Below, piece by piece: positions 1-8,342 of a stretch of DNA of 9,031 nucleotides. Origin of the DNA: an uncultured Paraprevotella sp. (GTDB taxonomy: Bacteria; Bacteroidota; Bacteroidia; Bacteroidales; Bacteroidaceae); contig CAAGLP010000102.1 in the NCBI GenBank assembly GCA_900770805.1, positions 1 through 9,031 on the forward strand, given 5' to 3'. The notes beneath the pieces were generated by a model. That model did not search any database and was not told the DNA's origin. It worked only from the letters and a program-made list of their open reading frames with translations. The position numbers and the translations under genes were made by a program. How positions within the stretch are numbered: position 1 is the stretch's first letter; each line of letters opens with the position of its first letter.

Positions 1-2
1 AA

Positions 3-3000
3 CGACATGCCTCTGAAATAAAGGATTCCATATATATTCGGCATTATGTAAGCGTGAGCCGTGGCAAGGGCTTACTCAACTATAGTTTTGTTCCTATAGT
101 AAACCTCAATGGACAATACAAGAAACTTTCCTGTGCCAAGATAATTATCACCCCCGTCCCACATCCCACACCAGCAAGAGCCATGGCCAAATCTGTCAAA
201 AGGTATGCGGAACACTCTGTGCTGGCCAGTGGAACTTGGAAGAAAATCCACATAACCAAGGATGGTATATATAGGCTCACCCCAGCCTTATTATCCAAGA
301 TGGGATTCAGTAATCCCGACAATGTCCGACTCTATGGATATGGCGGTCATCAGCAACCCGAGGGATTGGATGCCGACAAGGATTTTGACGATCTTGAGGA
401 GGTGCCTCTATACAAAACCTCCGATGGCAATCTGCTTTTCTGGGGCAATGGTCTCGTCCGATGGAATGGAACGGAACGCATATTCAATGCATATGCTACA
501 AAAGCCACGTACTTCCTAACTGAGAAAGACCAGAAAAGACCAGAAATGGGAATGGAAGAGGATTTTCAGGGTAGTGTAAGACAAAAAGTTACCACCACCA
601 TAGGACATGCCTTGCACGAAGTGGACGACTTTGCATGGTACCGCGGAGGACGCAACCTTGTAGAGAGTACACTTTTTGCTGGAGCGATGTCCAGGAACTA
701 TACTTTGACAGGTATAAATAGTTTGGGCGACGAGAAACTTACCGTAGTATTCACCAGCAACGACGTCTCCACCCCCCTAACCATCTGGGCCAATGGTACC
801 CAGGTAGCGATAAAGACAATCCCAGCTCCAGGTTCGCACATGTACTATTCCGAGGGGCAATACCGCAATATGAATGTTGCAGAACATAGTACGGGGACAG
901 ACACGTGGAAGATAACCCTGGCCACACAAGGCCCCTTTACCACAAGCAACCGCGTGCAGGGACGTTTGGATTACATTGCCCTTAGTTATACCGCCCCCTT
1001 GGAACTGCAGGAGGGATTTGTTCGTTTCGGCGAAGGTATTTCCGGAACAAAGTCTGGCAACAACACATCGCAGGTAACGACAACATACAGCGGCGCTACG
1101 GAATTCGTAGGAATAGGCAAGGATAGTAGCGCAGAGATAAAGATAATACGTCTTGGAAGCAAGGGCAGGCCTGCATGCATCATAGCCAGCAGACGGACAG
1201 AGGACGGCACAGCCTTCTCTGCTGCGGATGGCACCGACACCTTCATTGCGTTTGATCCATCATACGCCTTCCCAGAACCCACTGCCGGTGAAAGCGTACA
1301 AAATCAAGACCTGCATGCCATGGACAGCGTGGACATGCTCATAATAGTCCCCTCCGGAGGCAAACTCACAGCCCAGGCAGAACGTCTGGCAAAGGCTCAC
1401 GGACAGTATAGCAATCTTAGGTGTGCCGTAGTACAAGCCGAACATATATACAATGAGTTCTCTTCTGGCACACCAGATGCTACGGCATACCGACGTTTCC
1501 TGAAAATGCTATACGACAGAGGTTCATCCGATGGCACTGCACCAAAATATCTTCTGCTTTTTGGAGACTGTGCATGGGACAACAGAATGAAGTCATCAGC
1601 GTGGCGAACATACTCTCCCAACGACTATCTCCTGTGCTACCAAAGCGAGAACAGCTACAGCGACACTCATTCATATTGTTGGGAAGACTATTTCGGCCTA
1701 ATGGACGACGGCGAGGGTCTGTCTCCCACCCGTGATGTCCCCGACCTCGGAATAGGCAGATTCCCTGTAACTACCGAAAGTCAGGCACGCATAATGGTGG
1801 ACAAGACTATTGCACACCTTCAACGTGCCAATGCCGGAGAATGGCGCAACAAAATAATAATAATGGGCGATGACGGGGACAACAATGTCCACATGAAAGA
1901 TGCTAACAGAGTGGCAGATAGGATAATGGACAATAGCCCCGACCTCGAGTTGCACAAAATAATGTGGGATAACTATACCCGCACAAACCAGGGTCTTTAC
2001 TATTCCTATCCAGAAATACGCTCGCTGATAGAGCAGCAGATAAAAGAGGGGGCTATGCTATTCAATTACACCGGACATGGAGCCACCTATCTAATGAGTC
2101 ATGAACGCGTAATCACTTTGGACGACATTAAGTCATGGAAATCAGACAACCTGCCCTTGTGGTTCGTGGCTGCGTGCGACATAACACCATTTGATAGTCA
2201 AGAAGATAATCTGGGAGAAGCTGCCGTTCTGAATAAGGATGGTGTGGCAGTAGCCTTCATTGGCACAGCACGCACTGTATATAGTACACAAAACTATTAC
2301 ATCAACAATTTCTTCTCACAATATCTCTTCAAACACGACGATGACGGCAGAAGATTCTCTGTGGGCGATGCCCTAAGAAAAGCAAAGAGCAGCATGGTCA
2401 GTTCCGAGGTAGACGGTTCCCAGCCGCAGAACAAGCTGCAATATGCGCTTTTGGGAGACCCTGCACTCATCTTCGGCAATCCCGAAGCTAAAGTTATCCT
2501 GGACAGCATCAACGGAGAGCCTGTCAACGGAGAACAGCAATTTCAGGGAGGTACACGCATCAGACTGAGCGGACACATTGAAAAAGAGGCAGGAAAGGTT
2601 TACAACAATTTCAATGGCCTTTTGTTCTTCCGCCTGTATGACAGCAAGAGTACCATAACCACACGTGGCAATACCGGAGACGAGCCATTTACATACGAAG
2701 ACTGGAACAAGGAGATAAACAATGGTTCAGACAGTATCATCAACGGAAAGTTCTCTACAACACTGATAATCCCTAAGGACATAAGTTACAGCAACGAGAG
2801 CGGACGCCTTGTCTTCTATGCTATAGCCAATGACAACAACATGGAAGCTAATGGTAGTTGCGAGGACTTCCTAATCGGAGGTTACAGTCAGGAAGCAAGC
2901 ACAGACACGATAGGACCAGAAATATTCATGTATCTCAACGACAAAGACTTTACCGATGGCGATGCAGTAAACAGCACGCCCATCTTTGTTGCAGAACTGC

Positions 3001-3572
3001 ATGATGAATCCGGCATACAATACAATGGTAATGGTATTGGACATGACCTTCAGTTGTGCATCGACGGAGATCCGAAGAAAACTTTCAACCTGAACTCGTT
3101 CTACTCACAAAATCGTGGTGACCACACCTGCGGCAATGTCTACTTCGCTGAAATACCTGAGCTGGCGGACGGAGCACACTGGCTCAGTTTCAGAGCTTGG
3201 GACATGATGAACAACACCACGCAGAAGACCTTGAAGTTCGTAGTAGGCAAGAACCTAGAGCCGGAATTGCTCACGCTTATGCTTGAGTCCGACGTAGTTT
3301 CCGGTCACACAAACTTCCACATAGGCTATAACTTCCCCGGATTGGAGTGCGACTTCACACTGGAAATATACTCTACAAACGGGGCGGTACAGTGGCGACA
3401 GACCATAGCAGCCTCCGGCAGTAACGGCATTGTCACCATTCCATGGGCCAGTTGCAATGGGAATGGAGTACCATTAAGGGACGGGATATACATCTGCCGT
3501 GTGACGGCATCACATCAGAACAGCAAAAAAAGTCACAAGGAGAAGAAATTCATCCTCAGAGGCAATAAATAA
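3..3572 (+). CDS. porU: Type IX secretion system sortase PorU (C25 family, gingipain-like), 5' end missing
   Basis: PorU is the cell-surface cysteine peptidase of the T9SS: it cleaves the C-terminal signal of cargo proteins and helps attach them to the surface. Numbering here starts at the first complete codon (nt 3), giving 1189 residues in the window. An N-terminal beta-rich part holds the stretch SVLASGTWKKIHITKDGIYR, typical of PorU. The Peptidase_C25 domain spans about residues 443-826. Its catalytic pair is visible as His692 in NYTGHG (nt 2076) and Cys725 in VAACD (nt 2175), 33 residues apart, the same spacing as His211 and Cys244 of gingipain RgpB. The C-terminal ~90 residues resemble a FlgD-type Ig fold ending in DGIYICRV. 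The frame is open to the left edge with no stop. The GTG at 54 is not a likely start because no signal peptide follows it and the preceding codons read like PorU; probably a few tens of residues, including the signal peptide, lie upstream. porV follows after 27 bp. Confidence 0.93.
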   Translation, partial: RHASEIKDSIYIRHYVSVSRGKGLLNYSFVPIVNLNGQYKKLSCAKIIITPVPHPTPARAMAKSVKRYAEHSVLASGTWKKIHITKDGIYRLTPALLSKMGFSNPDNVRLYGYGGHQQPEGLDADKDFDDLEEVPLYKTSDGNLLFWGNGLVRWNGTERIFNAYATKATYFLTEKDQKRPEMGMEEDFQGSVRQKVTTTIGHALHEVDDFAWYRGGRNLVESTLFAGAMSRNYTLTGINSLGDEKLTVVFTSNDVSTPLTIWANGTQVAIKTIPAPGSHMYYSEGQYRNMNVAEHSTGTDTWKITLATQGPFTTSNRVQGRLDYIALSYTAPLELQEGFVRFGEGISGTKSGNNTSQVTTTYSGATEFVGIGKDSSAEIKIIRLGSKGRPACIIASRRTEDGTAFSAADGTDTFIAFDPSYAFPEPTAGESVQNQDLHAMDSVDMLIIVPSGGKLTAQAERLAKAHGQYSNLRCAVVQAEHIYNEFSSGTPDATAYRRFLKMLYDRGSSDGTAPKYLLLFGDCAWDNRMKSSAWRTYSPNDYLLCYQSENSYSDTHSYCWEDYFGLMDDGEGLSPTRDVPDLGIGRFPVTTESQARIMVDKTIAHLQRANAGEWRNKIIIMGDDGDNNVHMKDANRVADRIMDNSPDLELHKIMWDNYTRTNQGLYYSYPEIRSLIEQQIKEGAMLFNYTGHGATYLMSHERVITLDDIKSWKSDNLPLWFVAACDITPFDSQEDNLGEAAVLNKDGVAVAFIGTARTVYSTQNYYINNFFSQYLFKHDDDGRRFSVGDALRKAKSSMVSSEVDGSQPQNKLQYALLGDPALIFGNPEAKVILDSINGEPVNGEQQFQGGTRIRLSGHIEKEAGKVYNNFNGLLFFRLYDSKSTITTRGNTGDEPFTYEDWNKEINNGSDSIINGKFSTTLIIPKDISYSNESGRLVFYAIANDNNMEANGSCEDFLIGGYSQEASTDTIGPEIFMYLNDKDFTDGDAVNSTPIFVAELHDESGIQYNGNGIGHDLQLCIDGDPKKTFNLNSFYSQNRGDHTCGNVYFAEIPELADGAHWLSFRAWDMMNNTTQKTLKFVVGKNLEPELLTLMLESDVVSGHTNFHIGYNFPGLECDFTLEIYSTNGAVQWRQTIAASGSNGIVTIPWASCNGNGVPLRDGIYICRVTASHQNSKKSHKEKKFILRGNK

Positions 3573-3599
3573 GCACCACTTTCAGTTATAATATAACGT

Positions 3600-4763
3600 A
3601 TGAAAAGAATATTCCTATATCTATTGATTGCTCTCATGGCAACGACTGCCATAGCACAAAGTTCAGAAATGAGCGAAAGATTTAATCCTGAAATATATGG
3701 CGTTACCTCTCTGGCTATAGCGCCTGATGCACGTGCCGGTGCTATGGGCGACATGGGTGTGGCCACCGATGCCGATGCCAACAGCCAGTATTGGAACTGC
3801 TCGAAATACCCTTGGAACATAGCTCGTGCCGGTGTCAGTGCATCGTACACGCCATGGCTACGCAAGATTGTAACAGGAATAAATCTGGCTAATGTGTCAG
3901 GTTTCTACCGCATAGGCGATTATTCTGCCATCAGTGGTTCGCTCCGCTATTTCGGTATGGGCGAGGTTACAACCACAGCAGGCGATTATAGTTTCAACCC
4001 TTATGAGATGGCCATAGACGTGGCGTACAGCCGTTTGCTCACACAAACCTTCTCCATGGGTGTGGCTATGCGCTTTATCCTATCTAATATGAACTATGAT
4101 CCTGCACAGGAAGCCGCAACGGGCAAAGCCTTTGCTGCAGACATAACGATGTACCGTCAGGGTTACTTCATGGCCGGCAATCGCGAATGTAGCATGTCGT
4201 GGGGTTTGGCTCTCACCAATATCGGTTCCAAGATAAACATGGGCAACAGCACCCATGCCGAGTTCCTGCCTGCCATGCTGCGATTGGGTGTAAATATGAC
4301 CGTACCCATCAACGAATACAACAAATTCTCTTTTGGCGCAGAAGTATACAAACTATGTATTCCCACCAAACCTGTACAAGGCGACGACGAGTCTCCTGAG
4401 GATTATGAGAGGAGGCTTGAAGAGGATTACTACTCCGTAAGTTCTATTGCAGGTATCTTCAAGAGTTTCGGCGATGCTCCTGGTGGATTTAAGGAGGAAC
4501 TTCAGGAACTACGCTGGAGCTTCGGTGCAGAGTACACCTACAACGACCGATTCATGCTCCGCGCCGGCTATCACTACGAGAACCCTCACAAAGGTAACAG
4601 ACAGTACTTCACAGTTGGTGCTGGTCTGCACATGAGTGTGTTTACCGTAGATGCCGCATATTGTATAGCCACAGCCCAAGGCAACCCATTGGACCAGACC
4701 ATGCGCTTCAGCCTAGGTTTCGACCTTGATGGCATGAAGGACCTTTTCGGCCGTAGAAGATAA
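3600..4763 (+). CDS. porV: Type IX secretion system outer-membrane protein PorV (LptO)
   Basis: This 387-residue protein belongs to the PorV/PorQ family, FadL-like outer-membrane beta-barrels. In the T9SS, PorV binds cargo leaving the SprA translocon and forms the attachment complex with PorU, which is anchored to the outer membrane through PorV. Visible evidence is a signal peptide (residues 1-19, hydrophobic core FLYLLIALMATTA, likely cleavage after AIA and before Gln20), then the family hallmark at residues 41-70: APDARAGAMGDMGVATDADA followed by NSQYWNCSKY. The rest alternates polar and apolar residues with many aromatics, as expected for barrel strands, and ends in FSLGFDLDGMKDLFGRRR. 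The length fits the family. The ATG is preceded by an AT-rich leader without a clear Shine-Dalgarno, normal for Bacteroidota. It lies directly behind porU, the usual partner arrangement, and is probably co-transcribed with it. PorV is favoured over PorQ because of this adjacency and the hallmark motif. Confidence 0.93.
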   Translation: MKRIFLYLLIALMATTAIAQSSEMSERFNPEIYGVTSLAIAPDARAGAMGDMGVATDADANSQYWNCSKYPWNIARAGVSASYTPWLRKIVTGINLANVSGFYRIGDYSAISGSLRYFGMGEVTTTAGDYSFNPYEMAIDVAYSRLLTQTFSMGVAMRFILSNMNYDPAQEAATGKAFAADITMYRQGYFMAGNRECSMSWGLALTNIGSKINMGNSTHAEFLPAMLRLGVNMTVPINEYNKFSFGAEVYKLCIPTKPVQGDDESPEDYERRLEEDYYSVSSIAGIFKSFGDAPGGFKEELQELRWSFGAEYTYNDRFMLRAGYHYENPHKGNRQYFTVGAGLHMSVFTVDAAYCIATAQGNPLDQTMRFSLGFDLDGMKDLFGRRR

Positions 4764-4828
4764 CATTGACCATAAGCCGTTAAATAATAGGATCTACTAT
4801 TACATCCAATAACGCTATACCGATTCAC

Positions 4829-5179
4829 ATGAAACCATTTGCTATCATCATAGGCCTCACGGCCATCATCTGTGTATCAAGTTGCTCCTCACCCACCAAT
4901 CCCGAGGCAAATGCATCAAAGATAATAGAGAAGGCCAGGTTGCATCTTATGGACGGAAGGTACGATGCTGCACGCGACAGCATATTCAGTATGCGAGGCC
5001 AATACCCTACAGCCTTGCAAAGCCGAGCACAAGGAATATTACTACTGGACAGCATAGAAATGCTTGCAGCACAGGATAGCATGGGGAGCGCTACAGGCGA
5101 GGAATGGAAACGCCTTTCTGTAAAGGCTCAGTTCTTTGAGCGCAAACTGCAGGAAGACAAGAAGAAGTTGGCAAAATAA
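4829..5179 (+). CDS. Small putative lipoprotein of unknown function
   Basis: This 116-residue protein has an N-terminal hydrophobic segment (residues 4-16) followed by a lipobox-like VSSC with Cys19 as the expected lipidated residue, then a Ser/Pro/Asn-rich linker. The body (about residues 27-116) is predicted by eye to be all helical: ASKIIEKARLHLMDGRYDAA followed by RDSIFSMRGQYPTA looks like one tetratricopeptide-like helix pair, and the end is a charged, Lys-rich helix (FFERKLQEDKKKLAK). I do not recognise a named family. The ATG at 4829 is chosen because the signal sequence begins immediately after it. The gene sits 65 bp after porV and only 8 bp before cca, so co-expression with both is likely. 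Membrane location is inferred from the lipobox. A role in the T9SS is possible from position alone and is not shown by the sequence. Confidence 0.8.
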   Translation: MKPFAIIIGLTAIICVSSCSSPTNPEANASKIIEKARLHLMDGRYDAARDSIFSMRGQYPTALQSRAQGILLLDSIEMLAAQDSMGSATGEEWKRLSVKAQFFERKLQEDKKKLAK

Positions 5180-5187
5180 GGACCCGC

Positions 5188-6684
5188 ATGCGCAACCTTA
5201 CAGACAATGACTTGAGCAGACTACTGGACAAGCCCATGTTCCACCGTATCTCCGAAACGGCAGACGAACTGGGCTTGGAGTGTTATGTGGTAGGCGGATA
5301 TGTGCGCGATTTGTTCCTTGAGCGCCCATCTAAAGACATAGACTGCGTGGTGGTAGATCCAGCCATAGCAAACGGCAAAGCAAGTGAAGCAAAGGACTAT
5401 GCTCCGGGCATACGACTGGCTAAGGCTTTGGGGCGCAAACTTGGACGCGGAGCCAATGTGTCCATATTTAAAAACTTCGGAACGGCACAGGTAAAATGGC
5501 ATGGAGAGGAAGTGGAGTTCGTAGGTGCACGCCGAGAAAGTTATTCTAGGGACAGCAGGAAACCAATTGTGGAGGACGGCACTCTGGAGGACGATCTAGA
5601 CAGGCGTGACTTTACCATCAATGCTCTGGCCATACAATTGAACAGCAATTGCTTCGGGCAACTCATCGACCGTTTTGACGGTCTTTGGGACATGGAAGAT
5701 GGACTCATCGTAACACCTCTTGATCCAGACATAACATTTAGCGATGACCCACTGCGTATGATGCGATGCATACGTTTTGCCACACAGTTGAATTTCCGTA
5801 TTGAGGACGAGACACAGGAGGCCCTGTGCAGAAATGCCGAGCGTATAAAGATTATATCCCAGGAACGCATCATAGACGAACTGAACAAAATCATGCTTTC
5901 GCCCGTTCCAAGTATAGGTTTCATCGAGTTGGAACGTTGCGGGCTGCTGGAAATTATACTGCCGGAGATAGCTGCACTGCGAGGCACTGAAAGCAGGAAT
6001 GGCAGAGCACACAAAGATAATTTCTACCACACTCTGGAAGTTCTGGACAACATTGCGCGCTCTACAGCCAATTGGGACAGAGATACCCTTTTCCTGCGCT
6101 GGGCTGCTCTGTTGCACGACATAGGCAAACCTCGTAGCAAACGGTGGGAGGAGGCACAGGGTTGGACTTTCCACAACCACAACTATATTGGTCAGAAAAT
6201 GATCTTGCCTTTCTTCCGCAGAATGAAATTACCATTGGACGATCGTATGCACTTCGTGGAAAAACTCGTATCAATGCACATGCGACCGCAGGTGATTGCC
6301 GACGAGGAAGTCACAGATTCTGCCGTACGCAGAATGCTCTTTGAAGCCGGAGAAGATATAGACGATCTGATGACACTATGCGAAGCTGATATCACTTCCA
6401 AGAACCAAGCAAGAAAACAGCGCTTTCTGGACAATTTCCGACTGGTACGAGAGAAGATTGTTGACCTTCAAGCTCGTGACAACTACAGAACATGGACCAA
6501 CCCCATCACTGGCGAGGAGATTATGCAGGTACTCGGATTGCCACCTTGTCGCGAGGTCGGTGTGCTGAAACAAGCAGTAAAAGATGCTATCTGGGAATCT
6601 CGCATAACATCAGACCACGAGTCTGCCTTTGCTTTCATGATGCAGGAAGCAGAGCGTATGGGACTGCATAAACCCACAGAATAG
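5188..6684 (+). CDS. cca: CCA tRNA nucleotidyltransferase, class II, with HD domain
   Basis: The 498-residue product should add or repair the 3' CCA end of tRNAs in the cytoplasm, using CTP and ATP. The nucleotidyltransferase head is clear: YVVGGYVRD at residues 33-41, then the metal-binding DID with Asp50 and Asp52. RRDFTINALA at 139-148 and DDPLRMMRCIRFA at 186-198 are the usual class II nucleotide-recognition and neck motifs. A C-terminal HD phosphohydrolase domain follows, with His281, the HDIGKP signature at 310-315 and a plausible last metal ligand Asp401. The same head occurs in bacterial poly(A) polymerases; the HD domain and overall length favour CCA-adding enzyme, but sequence motifs alone do not fully exclude the alternative. 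The start at 5188 gives the usual short N-terminal helix before the head. It lies 8 bp behind the lipoprotein gene, with AAGGA overlapping that gene's stop codon as a weak ribosome-binding site. No terminator is visible in the 118 bp after it. Confidence 0.92.
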   Translation: MRNLTDNDLSRLLDKPMFHRISETADELGLECYVVGGYVRDLFLERPSKDIDCVVVDPAIANGKASEAKDYAPGIRLAKALGRKLGRGANVSIFKNFGTAQVKWHGEEVEFVGARRESYSRDSRKPIVEDGTLEDDLDRRDFTINALAIQLNSNCFGQLIDRFDGLWDMEDGLIVTPLDPDITFSDDPLRMMRCIRFATQLNFRIEDETQEALCRNAERIKIISQERIIDELNKIMLSPVPSIGFIELERCGLLEIILPEIAALRGTESRNGRAHKDNFYHTLEVLDNIARSTANWDRDTLFLRWAALLHDIGKPRSKRWEEAQGWTFHNHNYIGQKMILPFFRRMKLPLDDRMHFVEKLVSMHMRPQVIADEEVTDSAVRRMLFEAGEDIDDLMTLCEADITSKNQARKQRFLDNFRLVREKIVDLQARDNYRTWTNPITGEEIMQVLGLPPCREVGVLKQAVKDAIWESRITSDHESAFAFMMQEAERMGLHKPTE

Positions 6685-6724
6685 TAACAAATCGCACTTT
6701 TCCTTCCACTCCACATCCGTTTTT

Positions 6725-6756
6725 TTTGGTAGTTTGCGTCCTTTGCAGTAACTTTG
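6725..6756 (+). promoter_or_regulatory. Bacteroidota-type sigma-ABfr promoter for the purF-like gene
   Basis: The -33 element TTTG is at 6725-6728 and the -7 element TAACTTTG (consensus TAnnTTTG) at 6749-6756, separated by 20 bp, within the spacing known for the primary sigma factor of Bacteroides. Transcription would start near 6762, leaving a leader of about 40 nt, too short for a typical purine riboswitch. Two other TTTG sequences (6733-6736 and 6742-6745) are too close to serve as the -33 box. The site implies that the downstream gene is transcribed independently of cca. Confidence 0.75.
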
Positions 6757-6802
6757 TATGCATAAACAAAACGACGTTTCGTACAAAAACTTATTTTAAG
6801 GT

Positions 6803-8278
6803 ATGGGTGGCTTTTTTGGTACAGTGTCGCAACAACCATGCGTTGCAGATCTGTTTTATGGTACCGACTATCAGTCTCATCTTGGTACACGCCGCGGAGG
6901 TATGGCCTCTTTTTCTTCTGAAAGCGGTTTCTACCGAAGCATTCACAATCTAGAGAACACTTATTTCCGCACACGTTTTGAATCCGAGTTGGATCGCTTT
7001 GTTGGCAACAGCGGTATTGGTGTAATCTCTGACACCGATGCACAGCCAATGCTTATAAATTGCCATTTGGGCCGTTTTGCTGTCGTCACAGTAGCACGAA
7101 TTAACAACATAGAAGAACTGGCTCAGAAAATGCTGGACGAAGGCATGCACCTGAGCGAATTCTCCAGCGGTAAGATAAATCCCACAGAACTCATTGGACT
7201 GCTCATCGTACGTGGCAAAACCTTTGTGGACGGAATAGAGAACGTATTCCGGATGGTTAAGGGGTCCTGCTCCCTTCTGTTGCTTACTGAGGACGGAGTC
7301 ATAGCTGCACGCGACTCATGGGGACGCACACCCATTGTAGTAGGTAAGAAGGAAGGTGCCATGGCTGTTACATCCGAAAGCACTGCTTTCCCCAACCTGG
7401 GTTACGACATTTTGCACTATTTGGGACCTGGCGAGATAATACGCATTCAGGCCGACGGTATGCAACAATTACGCAAACCTAACAAGGGTATGCAAATATG
7501 TTCTTTCCTTTGGGTATATTATGGTTTCCCCACAAGCTGTTACGAAGGACGCAATGCCGAAGCTGTTCGTATGGAATGTGGACGAGAAATGGGTAAAGAA
7601 GACCCTGTAGAAGTGGATTGCGTATGCGGTATACCCGATTCTGGACTGGGAATGGCAGTAGGATACTCAGAAGGACATAAAGTTCCATATGCACGTGCCA
7701 TTTCAAAATACACCCCAACATGGCCTCGAAGCTTCACCCCTGCAAATCAGGAAATGCGTGCCTTGGTAGCAAAAATGAAACTCATCGCCAACCGTGATAT
7801 ATTATCAGGCAAAAGGATGCTATTCTGCGATGACTCCATAGTACGCGGTACACAGTTGCGAGACCATACAGAAGCTCTTCATGCTCTTGGCGCTAAAACG
7901 GCACACATGCGCATAGCATGTCCTCCATTACTTTATGGATGCCCATTCGTAAACTTTAGTGCCAGCAAGAACGAAATGGAACTCATCACCCGTCGAATTA
8001 TTGCTGACTTCGAAGGTGATATGAACAAAAACACTGCCGCCTATGCCAAGACAGACTCACCGGAATACAATAGGATGGTGGATGAGATAGCAAAACGCTT
8101 GCACTTGGACTCTTTGAAGTTCGCTAAGTTGGAAACCCTGGTACGTGCTATCGGACTTCCAAAAGAGCGCATCTGTACCCATTGCTTCGACGGCAGTAGC
8201 CTATACACCTTGGAACAGGAAAACCCATCCATCACAGAGCAAAGACTGGATTTCAACAAAGAAGAGGAGAATAACTAA
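6803..8278 (+). CDS. PurF-like amidophosphoribosyltransferase with degenerate glutaminase domain
   Basis: This 491-residue protein has the two-domain layout and length of PurF, which makes 5-phosphoribosylamine from PRPP and glutamine in purine synthesis. The C-terminal phosphoribosyltransferase domain is intact: the PRPP loop is FCDDSIVRGTQL with Asp343, Asp344 and Arg348-Gly349-Thr350. Cys233, Cys380, Cys458 and Cys461 (CTHCF) match in context the four 4Fe-4S ligands of B. subtilis PurF. The N-terminal class II glutaminase domain is changed: it starts MGGFFG instead of MCGIVG, so the Cys nucleophile is Gly. The HRGQDAAGI loop reads TRRGGMAS (29-36), the Arg-containing HVRYxT reads VISDTD (74-79), HNGNLTN reads ARINNIE (98-104), and SDSE reads NPTE (126-129). 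An in-frame TAA at 6797-6799 forces the start to be 6803 or later, so no upstream start can restore a Cys. The reading frame is otherwise clean, so it is not a decayed gene. From memory, other Bacteroidales proteins annotated as amidophosphoribosyltransferase also begin MGGFFGT. Its reaction may be ammonia-dependent, partner-dependent or altered. Flanked by its own promoter and terminator. Confidence 0.85.
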   Translation: MGGFFGTVSQQPCVADLFYGTDYQSHLGTRRGGMASFSSESGFYRSIHNLENTYFRTRFESELDRFVGNSGIGVISDTDAQPMLINCHLGRFAVVTVARINNIEELAQKMLDEGMHLSEFSSGKINPTELIGLLIVRGKTFVDGIENVFRMVKGSCSLLLLTEDGVIAARDSWGRTPIVVGKKEGAMAVTSESTAFPNLGYDILHYLGPGEIIRIQADGMQQLRKPNKGMQICSFLWVYYGFPTSCYEGRNAEAVRMECGREMGKEDPVEVDCVCGIPDSGLGMAVGYSEGHKVPYARAISKYTPTWPRSFTPANQEMRALVAKMKLIANRDILSGKRMLFCDDSIVRGTQLRDHTEALHALGAKTAHMRIACPPLLYGCPFVNFSASKNEMELITRRIIADFEGDMNKNTAAYAKTDSPEYNRMVDEIAKRLHLDSLKFAKLETLVRAIGLPKERICTHCFDGSSLYTLEQENPSITEQRLDFNKEEENN

Positions 8279-8306
8279 AGAATCATTATCTATATACCTA
8301 TATCTC

Positions 8307-8342
8307 GCCATGTTACTTTTACTGTAACATGGCTTTTTATTT
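8307..8342 (+). terminator. Strong intrinsic terminator after the purF-like gene
   Basis: A perfect 10-bp stem, GCCATGTTAC at 8307-8316 with GTAACATGGC at 8324-8333, closes a 7-nt loop (TTTTACT) and is followed at once by TTTTTATTT. It starts 28 nt after the stop codon at 8278. This is a textbook Rho-independent terminator and ends the only transcription unit entering the gene-free region from the left. Confidence 0.93.

Noticed and set aside
54..56. GTG as the true start of porU
   Set aside because: The frame is open to the left edge, the upstream codons still read like PorU, and no signal peptide follows the GTG, although PorU is exported.
4783..4801. Hairpin AATAATAG-GAT-CTACTATT after porV as a terminator
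   Set aside because: The stem is AT-rich with one mismatch and no T-run follows, so it is too weak; the lipoprotein gene follows closely.
5541..6180. Long antisense open frames opposite cca (157 and 194 codons)
   Set aside because: They overlap a gene with clear catalytic motifs, show no family signature, and are explained by its codon use on the complementary strand.
6762..6802. Purine-responsive riboswitch in front of the purF-like gene
   Set aside because: The predicted leader is only about 40 nt and shows no aptamer-like paired elements or anti-terminator.
6483..7049. 188-codon - strand open frame across the cca/purF-like junction
   Set aside because: It runs through two well-supported genes and the promoter, and its predicted product is Cys/His/Arg-rich without any recognisable domain.
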